Positions 47,008-58,734 of a stretch of DNA of 64,000 nucleotides are shown here, in pieces. Source of the DNA: Parastagonospora avenae f. sp. tritici 18332-5 (taxonomy: Eukaryota > Ascomycota > Dothideomycetes > Pleosporales > Phaeosphaeriaceae). Location of the stretch: assembly GCA_022559985.1 (NCBI GenBank), contig JAFJTR010000032.1, positions 62,001 to 126,000 of the forward strand. Reading direction: 5' to 3'. The number at the start of each line of letters is the position of its first letter. Within the stretch, counting starts at the first letter, position 1. The translations under genes were made by a program, and so were the position numbers. The notes under the pieces are model-generated. The model worked only from the letters and a program-made list of their open reading frames with translations. It did not search any database and was not told the DNA's origin.

Positions 47008-48117
47008 TCATTGTATCTTCTCCACCGTCAAAGCACCAGCATCTTCACCTTCTAACTTCAACAGCCCGCTCGACTCGATTTCTTTTTTCCACTTATTGGA
47101 CTCGTATCGCGCAGTCATGACCGTCAATCTCAACTCAGGCTCATTAGCACTGTCCGCAGCAGCCACAGGCGTAAACGTCCAGCGTCCAAACGCCCAATTG
47201 AGGATATACCGCGCCCTGCCTTCCGGATTCTTTCGATGCGCGTCTTGTTCCGCATCCGAAGACCTTGGCGGCGTAGAAGCGTACAAGGCGCCTTTAATCC
47301 TGTACACCTCATCCTTCGTCGGGCTGCTCAGAAACTCGGTGAACTTCGCGACATCCACGCTTCCCCCATTCTCACTCTTCAGTGTAACACTCAACACCTC
47401 AATCTCACTCGAATGCCCATGATCATGCTCATGCCCTCCCTCATTCCCCTCCACCTTCCCCGCTACTCTCGCATCCAGCCCAAACACAATACCCTTGCTC
47501 ACCCAGCCCTTCACACTCTTCGTCCGTGGAATCTGTGGCTCGACCTCGAGCGCGAGAATCGCGTCTTCCACATCCTCGACCCGCCGCTCACTCACCAGCT
47601 CCCACTTATTCAGCACAATCATATCCGTATATCGCGCCTGCATTTTCGCCGTGAAACTCGTGTCCTCGTACCCCTTCCAGTTCTCCACATCGATGACGCT
47701 CAGCACGCCGTCGAGCACGTATTGCCCTGTCTCGCGCGCTAGCCGGTTTACCTCCATGGCGAGTGTGGCGGGGAACGCGGAGCCGGATGTCTCGATGACG
47801 ATGCGGTCGGGGTTTATGTCGTGCGAGAGGGTAGCGAGGGCGTCGGACAACTGCCCCACGAGGTTGCAGCATATGCAGCCGTTGAGAAGCTCTTGGACGC
47901 CGGAGATGGCGGAGGAGGTGGCGAGTTGGGAATCGACGGCGATGTCGCCGTATTCGTTTTTGAGGAGGGCGAGTTTGTATGTGGGCGGGAGTTGGGGGAT
48001 GAGGTTTAGGATGAGGGCTTTGGAGGGTTAGATGAAGGTGGGTGGGTGAGGGAGGGAGAGGGACGGACTGGTTTTGCCGGAGCCTAGGAAGCCGGTTATG
48101 ATTGTGATGGGTATCAT
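47008..48117 (-). CDS. CobW/ZNG1-type GTPase, putative zinc metallochaperone
   Basis: Exons on the minus strand 48117-48069 and 48017-47008, with a 51-bp intron (donor GTCCGT, acceptor CCAAAG) that completes the Walker A motif GSGKTT. The product is 352 residues. The order is Walker A (GFLGSGKTT), the metal-binding CxCC in GCICCNL, the G3-like stretch IVIETSG, the guanine-specificity motif LNKWE (NKxE type), a His-rich loop (GGHEHDHGH), and a C-terminal CobW_C domain (IKGALYA... WAFGRWTFTP). Proteins of this family use GTP hydrolysis to hand zinc or cobalt to client enzymes; ZNG1 loads methionine aminopeptidase. The N-terminal client-binding motif of ZNG1 is not visible, because the protein starts right at the GTPase domain. 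The exact subfamily is therefore open. Confidence 0.92.
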
Positions 48118-48542
48118 TGTGAATTTGAGGAACTGGGTGAAGCAACACGTCTTCAATTCCTGACAGTCAGAGCTGCCAAAAAAAGACGCTTCAATTCTAC
48201 ACAGCTATCGATAAGCAACGCGATCTTGCAGTACCCACTCCAGCCCCACCCCTGCCCATCGCGGGGTCCAAATGACGTATGCGCGATCGGACCGTGGAAC
48301 GCCTGCCAACGGAGCATCTACCCACTCTGGTCCAGGTACATCATCGAAGCGACCCACCTATCGCTAGTTTGACTGCAACCAAGCCGTCTACAATCCTGCT
48401 GCTGACCCTGCTTCTTTCCAACTCCCAAGGCTTGAGCAATTAACCTTAAATACCGGTCTTCTTCCTGCATTCAAGTCTACATCAACCCAACTTCTTCTAC
48501 TTTCAAACCTACCATAACTTTCCAACTTCCTTCTCAATCATC
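48118..48542. other. divergent promoter region
   Basis: 425 bases between the CobW gene and the 48543 gene. The last 80 bases are a CT- and CA-rich leader with no ATG. Confidence 0.5.
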
Positions 48543-49007
48543 ATGGACTTCGTCAACAAGCTCGCCGGCTCCGGCAACAACAACAACCAGGGCAGCAACG
48601 AGCAGAACACCCAGGGCTCATCCTCCGGCGAACAGAAGTCTGGAGGCTTCCTTGGTGGCATTGGCGATAAGCTGAACTCTGCTGCGGGCGGCGGCAAGGA
48701 GTCTGAGAAGAACGAGGACTACTTGGACAAGGGTATGCTTAATTCATTCTTCACTTTGGTCTTGCTCGCGTGACTAACGCTGCTACAGGTGTCGACTACG
48801 TCCAGGAGAAGTTCATGGGCGCTGGACCCCAGGACAACGAGGTATGTGGCGACGTCATTGCGTTGTACGGAGGGGGCTAATGTTGTGTGATAGTCTGCTG
48901 TTGAGCAAGCCAAGGACGAGCAGATCAGTGACTACATTCGCAGCTCCTACAAGTCTGCCACCGGCTCCGATGTCCCGATCAAGGACAAGGAGACCCGCCT
49001 CGGTTAA
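48543..49007 (+). CDS. small Gly/Asn/Gln-rich conserved fungal protein, unknown role
   Basis: Three exons, 48543-48732, 48789-48841 and 48894-49007, with introns of 56 and 52 bp (donors GTATGC and GTATGT). The product is 118 residues: an N-terminal helix (MDFVNKLAG), a low-complexity Asn/Gln/Ser/Gly linker, a conserved-looking patch (GGFLGGIGDKLNSAAGGG followed by ESEKNED), and a charged C-terminal half (YVQEKFMGAGPQDNE... EQAKDEQISDYIRSSY). It resembles a family of abundant small proteins in filamentous ascomycetes, often described as stress- or DNA-damage-related; I recall the pattern but not a firm name. No signal peptide or membrane segment. The long CT-rich leader fits strong expression. 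Confidence 0.85.
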
Positions 49008-49195
49008 GCTTCAGGCATAACAGGTGGATGCTTCAGGCATGGTACGAGACCAGCAGGACACGAGATCCGCTGGCTATGATATTATGGTTTTGATAGTCTT
49101 GTAATGACACAATTAACCTTCTGAACTCCTGATCGTCTTGCTTCTGCGTGATCTGTTTTGTGCACAACGGGGTATCATCTTGCTTCTGAACATCG

Positions 49196-49961
49196 TCATC
49201 GCTCGCGCTCCAACGTCTCCACACAATGTCTTAACAGCTCCATCAACCGCGTCTGTATCCCCCGGCCAGCTGGTGTGCCAGCGTGCTTGCCAGCGCCCCA
49301 GCCAAACGGCAAAACTAGTCTCCGTCGTCCGTGTTGGTCCAACACAACCAGCGCGTCCAGCGGGAACTTTCCTCCGCCCAGTGGATGCAGAAGACCCAGA
49401 CGTACGAAGTGGTTGTTTGACGGCTCGACCGCTTGTATCAAAGGGAGCGAAAACGGCGCGTTGGGAGGCAGCTTGTGCGTAGAAGGCTCGTGGCAGAGGA
49501 CGAACGCCTGCAGAGACGGCGAGAGATTGTAGAGATCCGGTAACATCGCGCTGTCTTTCGTGAGCCCATGAACCACCCAAACCACAGAATCCAGTATACC
49601 ACAGCAACTCATAATGCACCAGTACATTCCCCTGCACGCACAGCACCACAATCGATTCCTCTCGCCCATACCGCGCCCAATTATCATGCGCCTCAAACCC
49701 CGGCTTCATGATACGTCTGCTCGCAAGTATCGCATCGACGTCCACGCCCCACGCCTCCTCGGCGCCAATAACATCCAACTCTTCCAATTCACACTGCGTC
49801 TTCGAGCGCTTCAATGAGTCGCTAAAAGCGGGCGACGGCTCTCTACGTCGCTGCTCCTCTTCCTCGTCGTCATCGACCCCGAGGCGCGAGCGTTTGCGAC
49901 TGAGTGCCACGCTCATCGTCCAGCGCGGCGGGGGAAGAACGTCGGCCCCATCGACCTGCAT
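49196..49961 (-). CDS. unidentified nuclear-type protein, needs a short intron or frame change
   Basis: On the minus strand the N-terminal part is read in one frame from 49961 (or from the in-frame ATG at 49916, MSVALSRKRSR) to about 49670. The C-terminal part is read in another frame down to 49196. A 40-bp intron (donor GTATGG, acceptor GTGCAG) connects them in phase; this is shorter than any other intron here, so a one-base indel is a serious alternative. The N-terminus has a KRSR basic cluster and an acidic run. The C-terminal part looks well folded (MLPDLYNLSPSLQAFVL, EPSNNHFVRLGLLHPLGG, LDQHGRRRLVLPFGWG). No family is recognised. The first 15 codons from 49961 are probably leader. Confidence 0.65.
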
Positions 49962-50169
49962 CGTTTGGGAAAGTCGTTAGGTGCTAATTGTGCGCTAGGC
50001 GTGAATGCGCGCGGGAGCGACATGGCGAATGGGGATGCAGCTGTTGTCAGAGAGACGGGCTGCGAGGACCAGGGTACGGTAAGCACTTGCTCCCCGCGCG
50101 AGGGCCCCACTTTGGACCCATTGCTTCGGGGTCTGGATTTGGACTTAGCATAAGTCCCAACTCAACACC

Positions 50170-51248
50170 ATGGCGAGCCGCGAAGTCACAAGTCGCCTGC
50201 GCGAGAAAGTGTGGAATGGAAGCATACCACTAGAAATCCACCTGCACAAGGGGGATTGCAGGACGTATGATGATTCAGATGCTTATCTTGTACGCACTTC
50301 CCCCTTCCACCTTCCACCTTCCACCTCCACCTCCACCTTGCAAGTTCAAGATAGCATATAAATCTAACATCAGAATGGGATATAGATACAATTCCCCCGC
50401 CTATCCTACCTCGCCCTGCTCATCCATAACCTCCACACCTTCTTTAGCCCCTCCCTAATCTACCCGGACATCCAACCTTCCGACCTTTGGTTCTCGTACG
50501 AAGGCGTGCCGCTGAAATGGCATTACCCCCTGGGTCTGTTATACGACTTGTATTCCGGCGCTGAGGCATTTAGTCCTGATATCACGCCTTCGTCACCAAC
50601 ACCATCTTCCAGCAAACAACCCCTCCCATGGCGTCTAACCCTGCACACCTCCGCCTACCCAACCACCCAACTCATCCCTCTCGACAACGCCAATCTCACC
50701 ATGCACGACCTGTACATTCATAGTGTCAAGGAGGCGGATTATCTGCGCACCGGTACGGGAAAGACGGTCATGTTTCTCAGCCAGGCGGATAGCACGCAAC
50801 TATGGGACGCCGTGGTGAAGCACGATTTCGCCTTATTCAACCCGATCAACCAGAAGCTGCTGAATCCGCAGGGCGTGAATCTGCGACATCTGCCTGTGAG
50901 GTTGTACTTGCCGCACGCGGGCGTCGAGGAGGAGGATAGGGGGATGGGGAGCGTGAGGGTGGTGCAGAGTTTGGTTAAGGTGGAGGTTGGGGCGAGTGAG
51001 TTTGCTGATCTGTCTGGGAGATTTGTGTAAGTTGGTGCTGATAGGGGTGTTTAGGGCAGCCGCAGACGATTGGGACGGCGCTGAATCAGATTCTGCCGAC
51101 ACTGTTTCCGAGTCGGAGGAGTGCGTTGCTGGCGCAGGCGGTGCTGCATGGCGTGGTGGTGCCGCTGGGGGCGAGTGTGGAGGAACTGATTCGGAGTGTT
51201 GCGTATTTGGATGGGTGGTTGCACATTGCGATTGTCATGATGGGATAG
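50170..51248 (+). CDS. ATG5: autophagy protein Atg5
   Basis: Exons 50170-50289, 50386-50995 and 51055-51248, giving 307 residues. Introns are 96 bp (GTACGC to TATAG) and 59 bp (GTGAGT to TTTAG). The N-terminal helix and first ubiquitin-like fold start at SREVTSRLREKVWNGSIPLEI; next come the typical SYLALLIHNLHTFFSP and LWFSYEGVPLKWHYPLGLLYDL. The lysine that receives Atg12 is Lys155, in the conserved HSVKEADYLR. The second ubiquitin-like fold ends with the C-terminal signature PQTIGTALNQILPTLFPS and YLDGWLHIAIVMM. Atg12-Atg5, bound to Atg16, acts as the E3-like factor for Atg8 lipidation at the phagophore. The family's landmarks are all present. It is convergent with NAA25, 129 bp away. Confidence 0.97.
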
Positions 51249-51377
51249 ATGGTGGAGTTAATGGGCCAAGCATGAGTGATGCAGCCAACGGTATTGAATG
51301 TCTACAATGATGATACCAACCTCATCTCTAGCCAACTGTTCTTTTGTCCCTTATGTACAGAACTTTGTGGTGCAAGC

Positions 51378-54300
51378 TTACTTGAGCTTGACCTTGAGCA
51401 CACCGCCCCAGGCCTCCAATGCGCTGTCCACGTATTCCTTCGCGTAGTACTCGACGTCGTCGTCGCTGAGTATAAGCTTCAACGCTTCTCCACTCTCGCC
51501 CCATCGGGCCTGCGCCTTGATAGTCTTAACACCCCTTTTCTTAAGCAGAGCGATGTAACTGGTCGCTATATCGCGGATTGCTGCGAACAAGATGGCGCCT
51601 TCCTCCGCAAGGTCCTCGACGAACTTCGCTGGAATAATTTGCTTGAGCGGGTGTGATTTGCCTTTGCTTTTCACGACCTTGTCTTTGAGTAGCTCCGTAA
51701 GCTTGTGGTTGGCGCGACAGATCTCGAGGAAGCTGTAGCATAACAGGAGCATGTTCTCGTGGCACATTCCCGGTTCGTTGACCGGATCCAGTGTGGTATC
51801 GCCCGGCATCCGAATTTTTTCGCAGCCTTTCCTTGCGCTCTTCAGGCGACTCGACAGCGGCAAGCAAAACGGAACATCTTTCTCATGTAGATCCGGAGAG
51901 TGGACCGCGAACGCGAGCTTAGTGATGAGCGCCCACATTTCCTGCGTTAATGTCTCTGCAAATACGCCATTTCGAATGCCACCGCCCACATCGCCTTCGT
52001 TCCGTGTGGTGTCGATGGGATCGAAGTCGTCTACGGTAGCTTCTTGGTGAAGAAGTTGACAGGCCTTCTCCCTGTTGAAATTGCAGTCATGTATCCATTG
52101 TAAGGTGGGTACGTGGTTGGGCACAATGAGGTCGACTAGTCTGTCGGGCTGGGAAGGAACCTCGAAATCAGGGAAGACATTAAAGTCTATGTTGTCCGAA
52201 ATATCGGCGTACGCTATGGCTATCAGCATGAACTTATTAAAGTACAACGGGGTGTAGACATGGTAGTGGCCGCAAGCGACTTACTTTTGAAGGGGAGTCG
52301 TGGGAGGTCTTCGACTGAGTCACCCCTGAGACGAGCCAGCTTGCGACGCTCAGCCACACACAAGTGTTTTGTCAAGCTAGAGTTGAGCTTTCGCCTAAGG
52401 CCGATTATATCGACCACTTGATCCCATCGGAAAGAAGATATGTCTGTCACCAGATAACTGTTCGTCTTCTTCTCCATCCTTTCTATCGTTGCAATTACTT
52501 TTGCCAACTCTGCATCGGCAGAGAAGCCCCCATACCCCTTGACTTCGAAAGGATGCGTGTGCGATATTCGTGAAAGCATAAACGGCGAAAGCGTATCCAG
52601 AAGCATCTCCTTACACTTGGCATGGGTGTAGAGCTTGAAGGCGACCGTACCGAAACCGAGATTCAGATGCAATCTTGCTGCAAGGAGAGAGAATGTTCTG
52701 TTCTGTTTGTCTTTGTCCACCTCGACTTGATGTCGTGCAAACATGGCTGCTTGTAGCAAGATACGCGGGTTCATGTGATCCTCAGGCTCGGAAGTCTTCT
52801 CTTCTGCACGCACATGAATTTGATGCAGGTTGAGGAGTGCATAGGTGACCAAGCAAGAGATTTCCGGGTCTTCGGGCCACATTTTTGAAGCTCTGATTGC
52901 CAGCTGTAAGACGTAATGGAGATACGTCCCAGCGTGCTTTTGTAGCATTACGGCAAATAGATATTGAAACTTCAGCCACACGAGATGTCGCCGTCGCCAC
53001 ATGTCTAGAGTAGTCTGAGCTGAAGTTAGACAAGGCGCAGTAGCAGCACGAATATGATAGAAACATACCTCGTGGTCATCTCCACAAAACTCCGCTTCTG
53101 AAAGGTTCTTGTCCGCTTGTCCACCCACGAAACGATGGAACTCGATCAGCTCTTCGCGTGGAAGACGGCATATCTTGGGTCTTAGGTCGTTAAAGCAGCT
53201 AGGTGTGCTCGAGAAGTCTTGGTAATATCTCTTGTAATCATCCAGCATAGACGTTCCAATTCGATCCCGCAACATGAGGTAAGTGAGTCGTAAAGGACGA
53301 TCTTTCGATTCAACTCCATCAGGAAAACATTCAGTAATCTTGTTGGCAATGAAACTTTGGGCGCTGACTCGTTGGTTAGACATGCTTTGCAGATGAAACC
53401 TAATAGAGAAACTCACTCTTCTTCAGATCGTGTTGCAAACACAGCATTCACCAATGCTTCCCACAAATCCCATCTCCATGCACACAATTCCCAGAACTTG
53501 GACTTGGATGCGTGTAAGTTTAAGCGAATCTCGTCGATGGCTTCTACGCAGTGTTTCTCGAGTTGCTCCCACTCTTTTTGACTATGCAAGAGTTTGGTCA
53601 TCAAAGCTGTGATGTCCGATCTATGACGATCGAAAAGGAATTTCTGTGCGGGAGAAGGATTACTCCAGGCCTCTTGCAATTCCTTCAAGAACCCTTGCCC
53701 GCCGAGAGTTTCGCCCATGAATCGCAGTTCGCGAATGTTATTGACAGCAATTACGTCTTCCTGGGTGGAATTAGTTTATACTTTACGCTGGCTTATACCC
53801 AATGAAACAAAATACCGAAGGTGCTTGATACGCTTCCAGCATCAATTTCTTTGCGACCTGTTTCTTAATTTGGCCATGCATGTCTTTTGCGCCGCCTGAA
53901 AGAAACCTTTGCTTCGCTGCGAGCTGTCCCGCAATGATTTGCGAATAATGACACTGTTTCTTGTCCGATGGGTTCTCCCTGCTGTACTTGACGATGGCCT
54001 GGCATATCAGCACATTGCAAGAGTCAAAGCGGTGTTCAAGCAACTCACAAGGCGCACATCTTCCCAGCAATCCTCTTGAATTGCCGTAGAAAACAGCAAA
54101 TCCCAAAGTGAGACACGCTCTGATTTGTGTTTCATACGACTTGCTGTGGCTTGCCACGTCGCGAAAGCTTCAGCGCCGATAGTCGATATGTGGTGGTCTT
54201 CGTTTTCTAGACGACTAGCCGCAATTAATGTTTCGTACATATAGACGAGTAGTTCAGTGTCCATGATAGGTTGTTGGTGAGCACGCTCAACGAAGGCCAA

Positions 54301-54522
54301 GGTTTCCTTTGGACGGTCATGATTTAATTGAAGCAAAATATCCGCTTTCCATGTCTGACCAAATTTTAGCAAGTCAATCCAATCTTCGCATACGAAGCTC
54401 ACCAGAAGGTAGGGATTATTGGACTGCTTCTTGAGCGCCTTGTCCACGACCTGATTGGCGAACTTCGGTTTCGGATAGTCGCGTTGAGCTTTCGCAAGCT
54501 TGTCCCAGCTATTGTACGCCAT
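51378..54522 (-). CDS. NAA25: NatB N-terminal acetyltransferase auxiliary subunit (Mdm20/NAA25)
   Basis: Six exons on the minus strand: 54522-54049, 53998-53816, 53760-53417, 53354-53069, 53014-52285 and 52213-51378, giving 950 residues. All introns are 50-71 bp with GT-AG borders and a recognisable branch site in most. The protein is built of TPR-like helical repeats. Recognisable stretches are AYNSWDKLAKAQRDYPKPKF at the start, DMWRRRHLVWLKFQ in the middle and LHLNLGFGTVAFKLYTHAKC near the family's core. NAA25 scaffolds the catalytic subunit NAA20 at the ribosome, where NatB acetylates Met-Asp, Met-Glu, Met-Asn and Met-Gln N-termini. An ATG at 54753 would add 77 residues of leader-like sequence; 54522 was chosen. 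Confidence 0.95.
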
Positions 54523-54993
54523 GGTGACGTGTGCATCAAATAGCGAAAGTGCGCTGAGTACCACAAAGAGGGCGAAATAAAAAGTTGATGAGGCTGCGAA
54601 TGAATAGTCGAGCGCGCAACTCGGTTGCGATAGTGGGGATACCTGGGTAAGGTTGAGAAAACACAGAATGGGGTTCGGGCGGAAATTGTTAGCGAGGGGC
54701 GCGGCTGCACTTGCCCATAGTGCTGTGGAGAGAGCACTCGCACTCGCAGACACACGCTCTCAGCGTGGTAAGCACGTGAAGTTGTTTTGAAGATGCAAAC
54801 ACGCTACTCGAACTGTGATTGCAAATATATGGCCTGGGCTTACAACATGTGCCTCGACCTCTATGGGCATACCGCGGTGAAGGCATTGCCATGGTGCACA
54901 GCTTAACGACTGATTTAACCATCTCGAGGTACAATTTCCAAGGTTAGGACTACATATATGTACATGTGGTGTTACACGTCATGGGGGCTTCTT
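54523..54993. other. intergenic between NAA25 and MSM1
   Basis: Both genes read leftward, so this holds the 3' end of MSM1 and the NAA25 promoter and leader. No gene. Confidence 0.5.
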
Positions 54994-57001
54994 CTATGCC
55001 TCGCTTGGTAAAGGCGGGAACAAGACGCCCGCGTACCCTACGCCTAATTCTGTCTCTGGCTCTCCATACTCTAAATCTGCACCGGGCTTGCACCATTCGA
55101 AAGTTCTCCGATCAGGTCGCACACCCAGCTGATCCAGAAGCAGGTTCGCTTTGTTTGGCATCCACGGCTGCAGCAGAATGCCAATCATGCGAAGTGCTTC
55201 AGCGGCCTCAAAGATGATTTTGTCCACGTCCTCGCCTGGCTCGCCCGGGGCAAACGGCAATATTTTAGTCCAAGGACTAGACAACTGGAAAAAGAGGTTT
55301 GCCTAGAATCTTTCGGTTAGCGATGCGACGCGCGGTGTAGCAATGTACTTACGCCTCGAACGAAATCTTCAAGAACCCGTACTGCCTTACGAGGATCGTT
55401 TGCTTCAAACGCCTGATCAACCTTGGAAGCAACGGTAGTGAGACTATTCTTCCAGAACCTCGAGCCAGGGCCTTCTTGCCAGTCTTCAGCGGGTCTGCCA
55501 CCAACACGTTCGACAGCGCCCTTCACATTCCACTTCTTGTTTCGCATCACACGGGAGGCCAAGTTGCCCAATTGATTGAGCAAGAATTTGTTGTACAGCT
55601 GGATGATACGAATGTTGTCATAGCTGGAATCGTCCTGGATGCCGCCCTCATGGCCCATATAGAATCGCATGACGTCTGGACCGAATCTGTCGATAGCGTG
55701 GAAAGGATCAACGACCCTTCCCGTAGACTTGGACATCTTTGAGCCTCCAAGGGTCCAGTGGGCATGGGTCAGGATGTTCTTAGGGAGCGGGAGACTCAGA
55801 GCCATCAAAAAAGCAGGCCAGTAGATGCAATGGAATCGAACGATGTCCTTGCCGATGACCTGGCATTCTGCGGGCCATCCTCCCGCAGTCTCGCGACCAG
55901 GAGCCCAGGGATATCCTGCTGCAGTGATGTAGTTCACTAGAGCATCCAACCAGACGTATATTGTCTGAGTGTCGTCGCCGGGGACCCGGATGCCCCAGCT
56001 CAATCGTTCATAAGGTCGAGATATCGACAGATCCTCCAAGCCTGCTTCCACTGCCTGTACGACCTCCTTCATTCGGTGCTCGGGAGTTATCCACGTAGGG
56101 TTTGCGTTGTAGAAGTCAAGCAGCTTGTCGCGGAAAACTGACAGTCGAAAGTGGTAGTTCGTTTCCGAGGACCACTCGACCTCGCTGCCGGTTTCAATAG
56201 ACGTCTGCACATTCGTTAGCCGGTGTTCTCAGCGGTCTTGTTTTTCCATAACATACCATCATCTTTCGCCCAGTCGATGGGTCGAGATACGGCTGCACAG
56301 CCGACTGTGGGTAGAAAGCCTCATCCGTGACCGAGTACCAGCCCTCATGCTTCTGCTCATAGATGAGGGCTTTCTCTTGCAACAAGAACTACACGCTCAT
56401 CAGCGATTGTGTTCAAGAGCTACGCCATGGGTCATACCCATGCATACTCCACTGCATCCTTGTGGTCCGCGTCTGTCGTTCGTATGAAATGATCGTTCGT
56501 GATCTCGGCCTTCTTCGCGAGTTCCTGTAAGGTATCAGCGGTCTGGTAGGATTTACGGTGCGGTCAATGGGCGTACTTTGAATATCCCAGCTCCTTTGTC
56601 GCAAAACGTTTTGGGGTCTGTCCCTGCTTTTGCTGATGCTCGTTGCACCTAATCATCCATCAGCGAAAGTCATTCAATTGCATACCATAAATACTAACCT
56701 TTAATCCATGCTCGTCCGTCCCAGTCAAGAGTATGGCTTTCTTCCCTTTCAAGACATGCCACCTTTTCATGATGTCCGAAAGGACCATGGTATATAAGTG
56801 GCCGACATGAGGGGCGGCGTTGACGTAGAATATCGGCGTAGTGATGTAGTAGGGCTTCTCGGAAGCTGGCTGGGTCGATATATATCGGCTACGATAGGTG
56901 CGAACTTGACATGACGTGCAGACCCAGGGCGTTGTCCCCGGTAAACCGGACAGCACGCGTCGAGCTGTCCAAACAGCTGGATTGTGTAGACGCGGGAGCA
57001 T
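54994..57001 (-). CDS. MSM1: mitochondrial methionyl-tRNA synthetase
   Basis: Six exons on the minus strand: 57001-56699, 56648-56577, 56524-56438, 56388-56257, 56204-55353 and 55302-54994, giving 584 residues. All five introns are 49-52 bp and phase 0. The first 45 residues are Arg/Ser-rich with no acidic residues, as in a matrix-targeting presequence. The class I catalytic core follows: the HIGH-like motif HVGHLY in PIFYVNAAPHVGHLY, the connective region, VWLDALVNYITAAGYP, and the KMSKS loop in LGGSKMSKSTGR. The C-terminal anticodon-binding helices contain LQPWMPNKANLLLDQLG. The enzyme charges mitochondrial tRNA-Met. No C-terminal extension is present, as expected for the organellar form. 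Confidence 0.96.
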
Positions 57002-58323
57002 GCTTTCGTCGCGATCTCACGGCGCAACGTCCAGCGCAAGAGCTTCAATTCCGAAAGTATTAACGCTAGTCCAAAGGCAGGCAAGTGTTTGATGACTAAG
57101 TCCCGATTTCACTTCACGACCTGCATCTTCTGCGACAGCAACAGACTTCAAAAATTCTTGGAATGATATCGACGAAGCACTACCGCCAATCGATGGACTG
57201 AAAGTGCTCTGGATGTATCTCGATTTTGGTCCAGTGCTACTGAAACCCAACTCCTCTGCTGAACGTTCTCCGTCTCACAACCCGTCTATCTCTGTATGCC
57301 TTGCTTCTCAATCGCTCTTGAGACTGTATCCTCTTCACCGCAAACTTCTTCTGCCTTGCGCTGTCCCGAGTGCTGTTCCTCATACAAAGAACTTGCGGTA
57401 GCTTCTTTTCTGCGCCCATCTGCTCCCATGCTGTCCTGAACAGGGCATCGCACCAGGGAACAGACCCTCGGGCGTCGTATGTAGCAGTCACTGGCTTTCA
57501 GATCCGGACTTTAGTGCAATCCGATGCCATAAGCCGTTCATGAAGCTGTACGAGAACATGCAGGCGTCACTGTATTCACGCGCGCCAGGCCAAGCCTCGC
57601 ATACACCACATTTTTCAAGTCAACTGCATCACATATGCCTCAGGCTATCTGCATACTCTCCTTACATAAGTTATATACTGTCCAATCGGAATAGGCGCTC
57701 TTGATTGTGGCGGACAGAAGTGCTGAGGTTAGTCCGGCGCCAAGGCTCACCTCGCTATTGATCCTATTCAGACCCAAATCGGGGAAATTCAACAACACGC
57801 CTTCACTTCACTTACCCGGCGAACAAGCTTCGATAACTTGTCGAATTCTCAAATCGTATACGATGTCTTTGTGTCTATCGCGAATTCCCGCTCTAAATGG
57901 AGGTCGGAAACGATATGGATCAGTGCAGATCGTCGCCGCTTCGTGGATTAAGAGTCTAGATGATCTCAAAAGCTCGAATAGACCCCTGCTATTGGAACGA
58001 TATCTTTGAAGACTTTACCTTCACCTGAGCGGGGAATTGCTTTATTGACCGAATGGTCCGGTGACTTCGCCATCTCATGCCTATTGATGCTCAATAACCT
58101 TTATTGAGCTTATTGAGCACCCACGGGATGGAAGGTGGCTTATTTGAATCTTCTTTATATTCTACCAAGGTCTCTTGAACATAAATACCTTCTATCATAC
58201 CGCACACTCTCATATCATCGACTCAACACATCGACCACTCAGACAATCATTTCAATAGTTCACAACTGCAACTCCCTTTCCAGCTCATATCATTCGTTTG
58301 GAGATACTCCTTGATCTTTCATC
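57002..58323. other. intergenic, includes the promoter of the pheromone-like gene
   Basis: No supported gene; small frames lack motifs. The last 180 bases are AT-rich and end in a CT/CA-rich leader before the ATG at 58324. Confidence 0.45.
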
Positions 58324-58734
58324 ATGAGGTTCAACGCAGTCATCGCCGCCTGCATTCTTGCGGTCACCGTCAGCGGTGCCGCTCTCCCTACCGAGGATGC
58401 TGCCACCACCGACGCGGCAACCATCACCACCACCGAAGCCGAGATCATCGAGACCGCTCCTGAGGACGACGACGACGAGCAGTTCGAGAAGCGTGATGCC
58501 GCACGCTGGAAGTACAACGGTTGGAGATACCGCCCATACGGTCTCCCCGTTGGCAAGCGTGATGCCGATGCTGAGGCCCGCTGGCGCTACCGCCCCTACG
58601 GCCTTCCCGTGGGCAAGCGTGAGGCTGCTCCTGAGGCTGACGTCGATGCCGCACGCTGGAAGTACAACGGTTGGAGATACCGCCCATACGGTCTCCCAGT
58701 TGGCAAGCGTGAGGCCGATGCTGAGGCAGGCTAG
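58324..58734 (+). CDS. alpha-factor-type pheromone precursor (Kex2-processed repeat protein)
   Basis: A single exon encodes 136 residues. A signal peptide (MRFNAVIAACILAVTVSGA) is followed by a Thr/Ala- and acid-rich pro-region ending EKR. Then come three repeats, each closing with PYGLPVGKR. Repeats one and three hold the long core RWKYNGWRYRPYGLPVG; repeat two holds the short core RWRYRPYGLPVG. Every core is followed by Lys-Arg, the Kex2 site. Spacers such as DADAEA and EADAEA fit trimming by a Ste13-type dipeptidyl peptidase. This is the layout of yeast alpha-factor and filamentous ascomycete pheromone precursors. The core ending PYGLPVG is only loosely like the KPGQPMY end of yeast alpha-factor, so the mating role is inferred from architecture. 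A modified RiPP of the dikaritin type is the alternative, but no UstY-like gene lies in the window. Confidence 0.85.
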   Translation: MRFNAVIAACILAVTVSGAALPTEDAATTDAATITTTEAEIIETAPEDDDDEQFEKRDAARWKYNGWRYRPYGLPVGKRDADAEARWRYRPYGLPVGKREAAPEADVDAARWKYNGWRYRPYGLPVGKREADAEAG

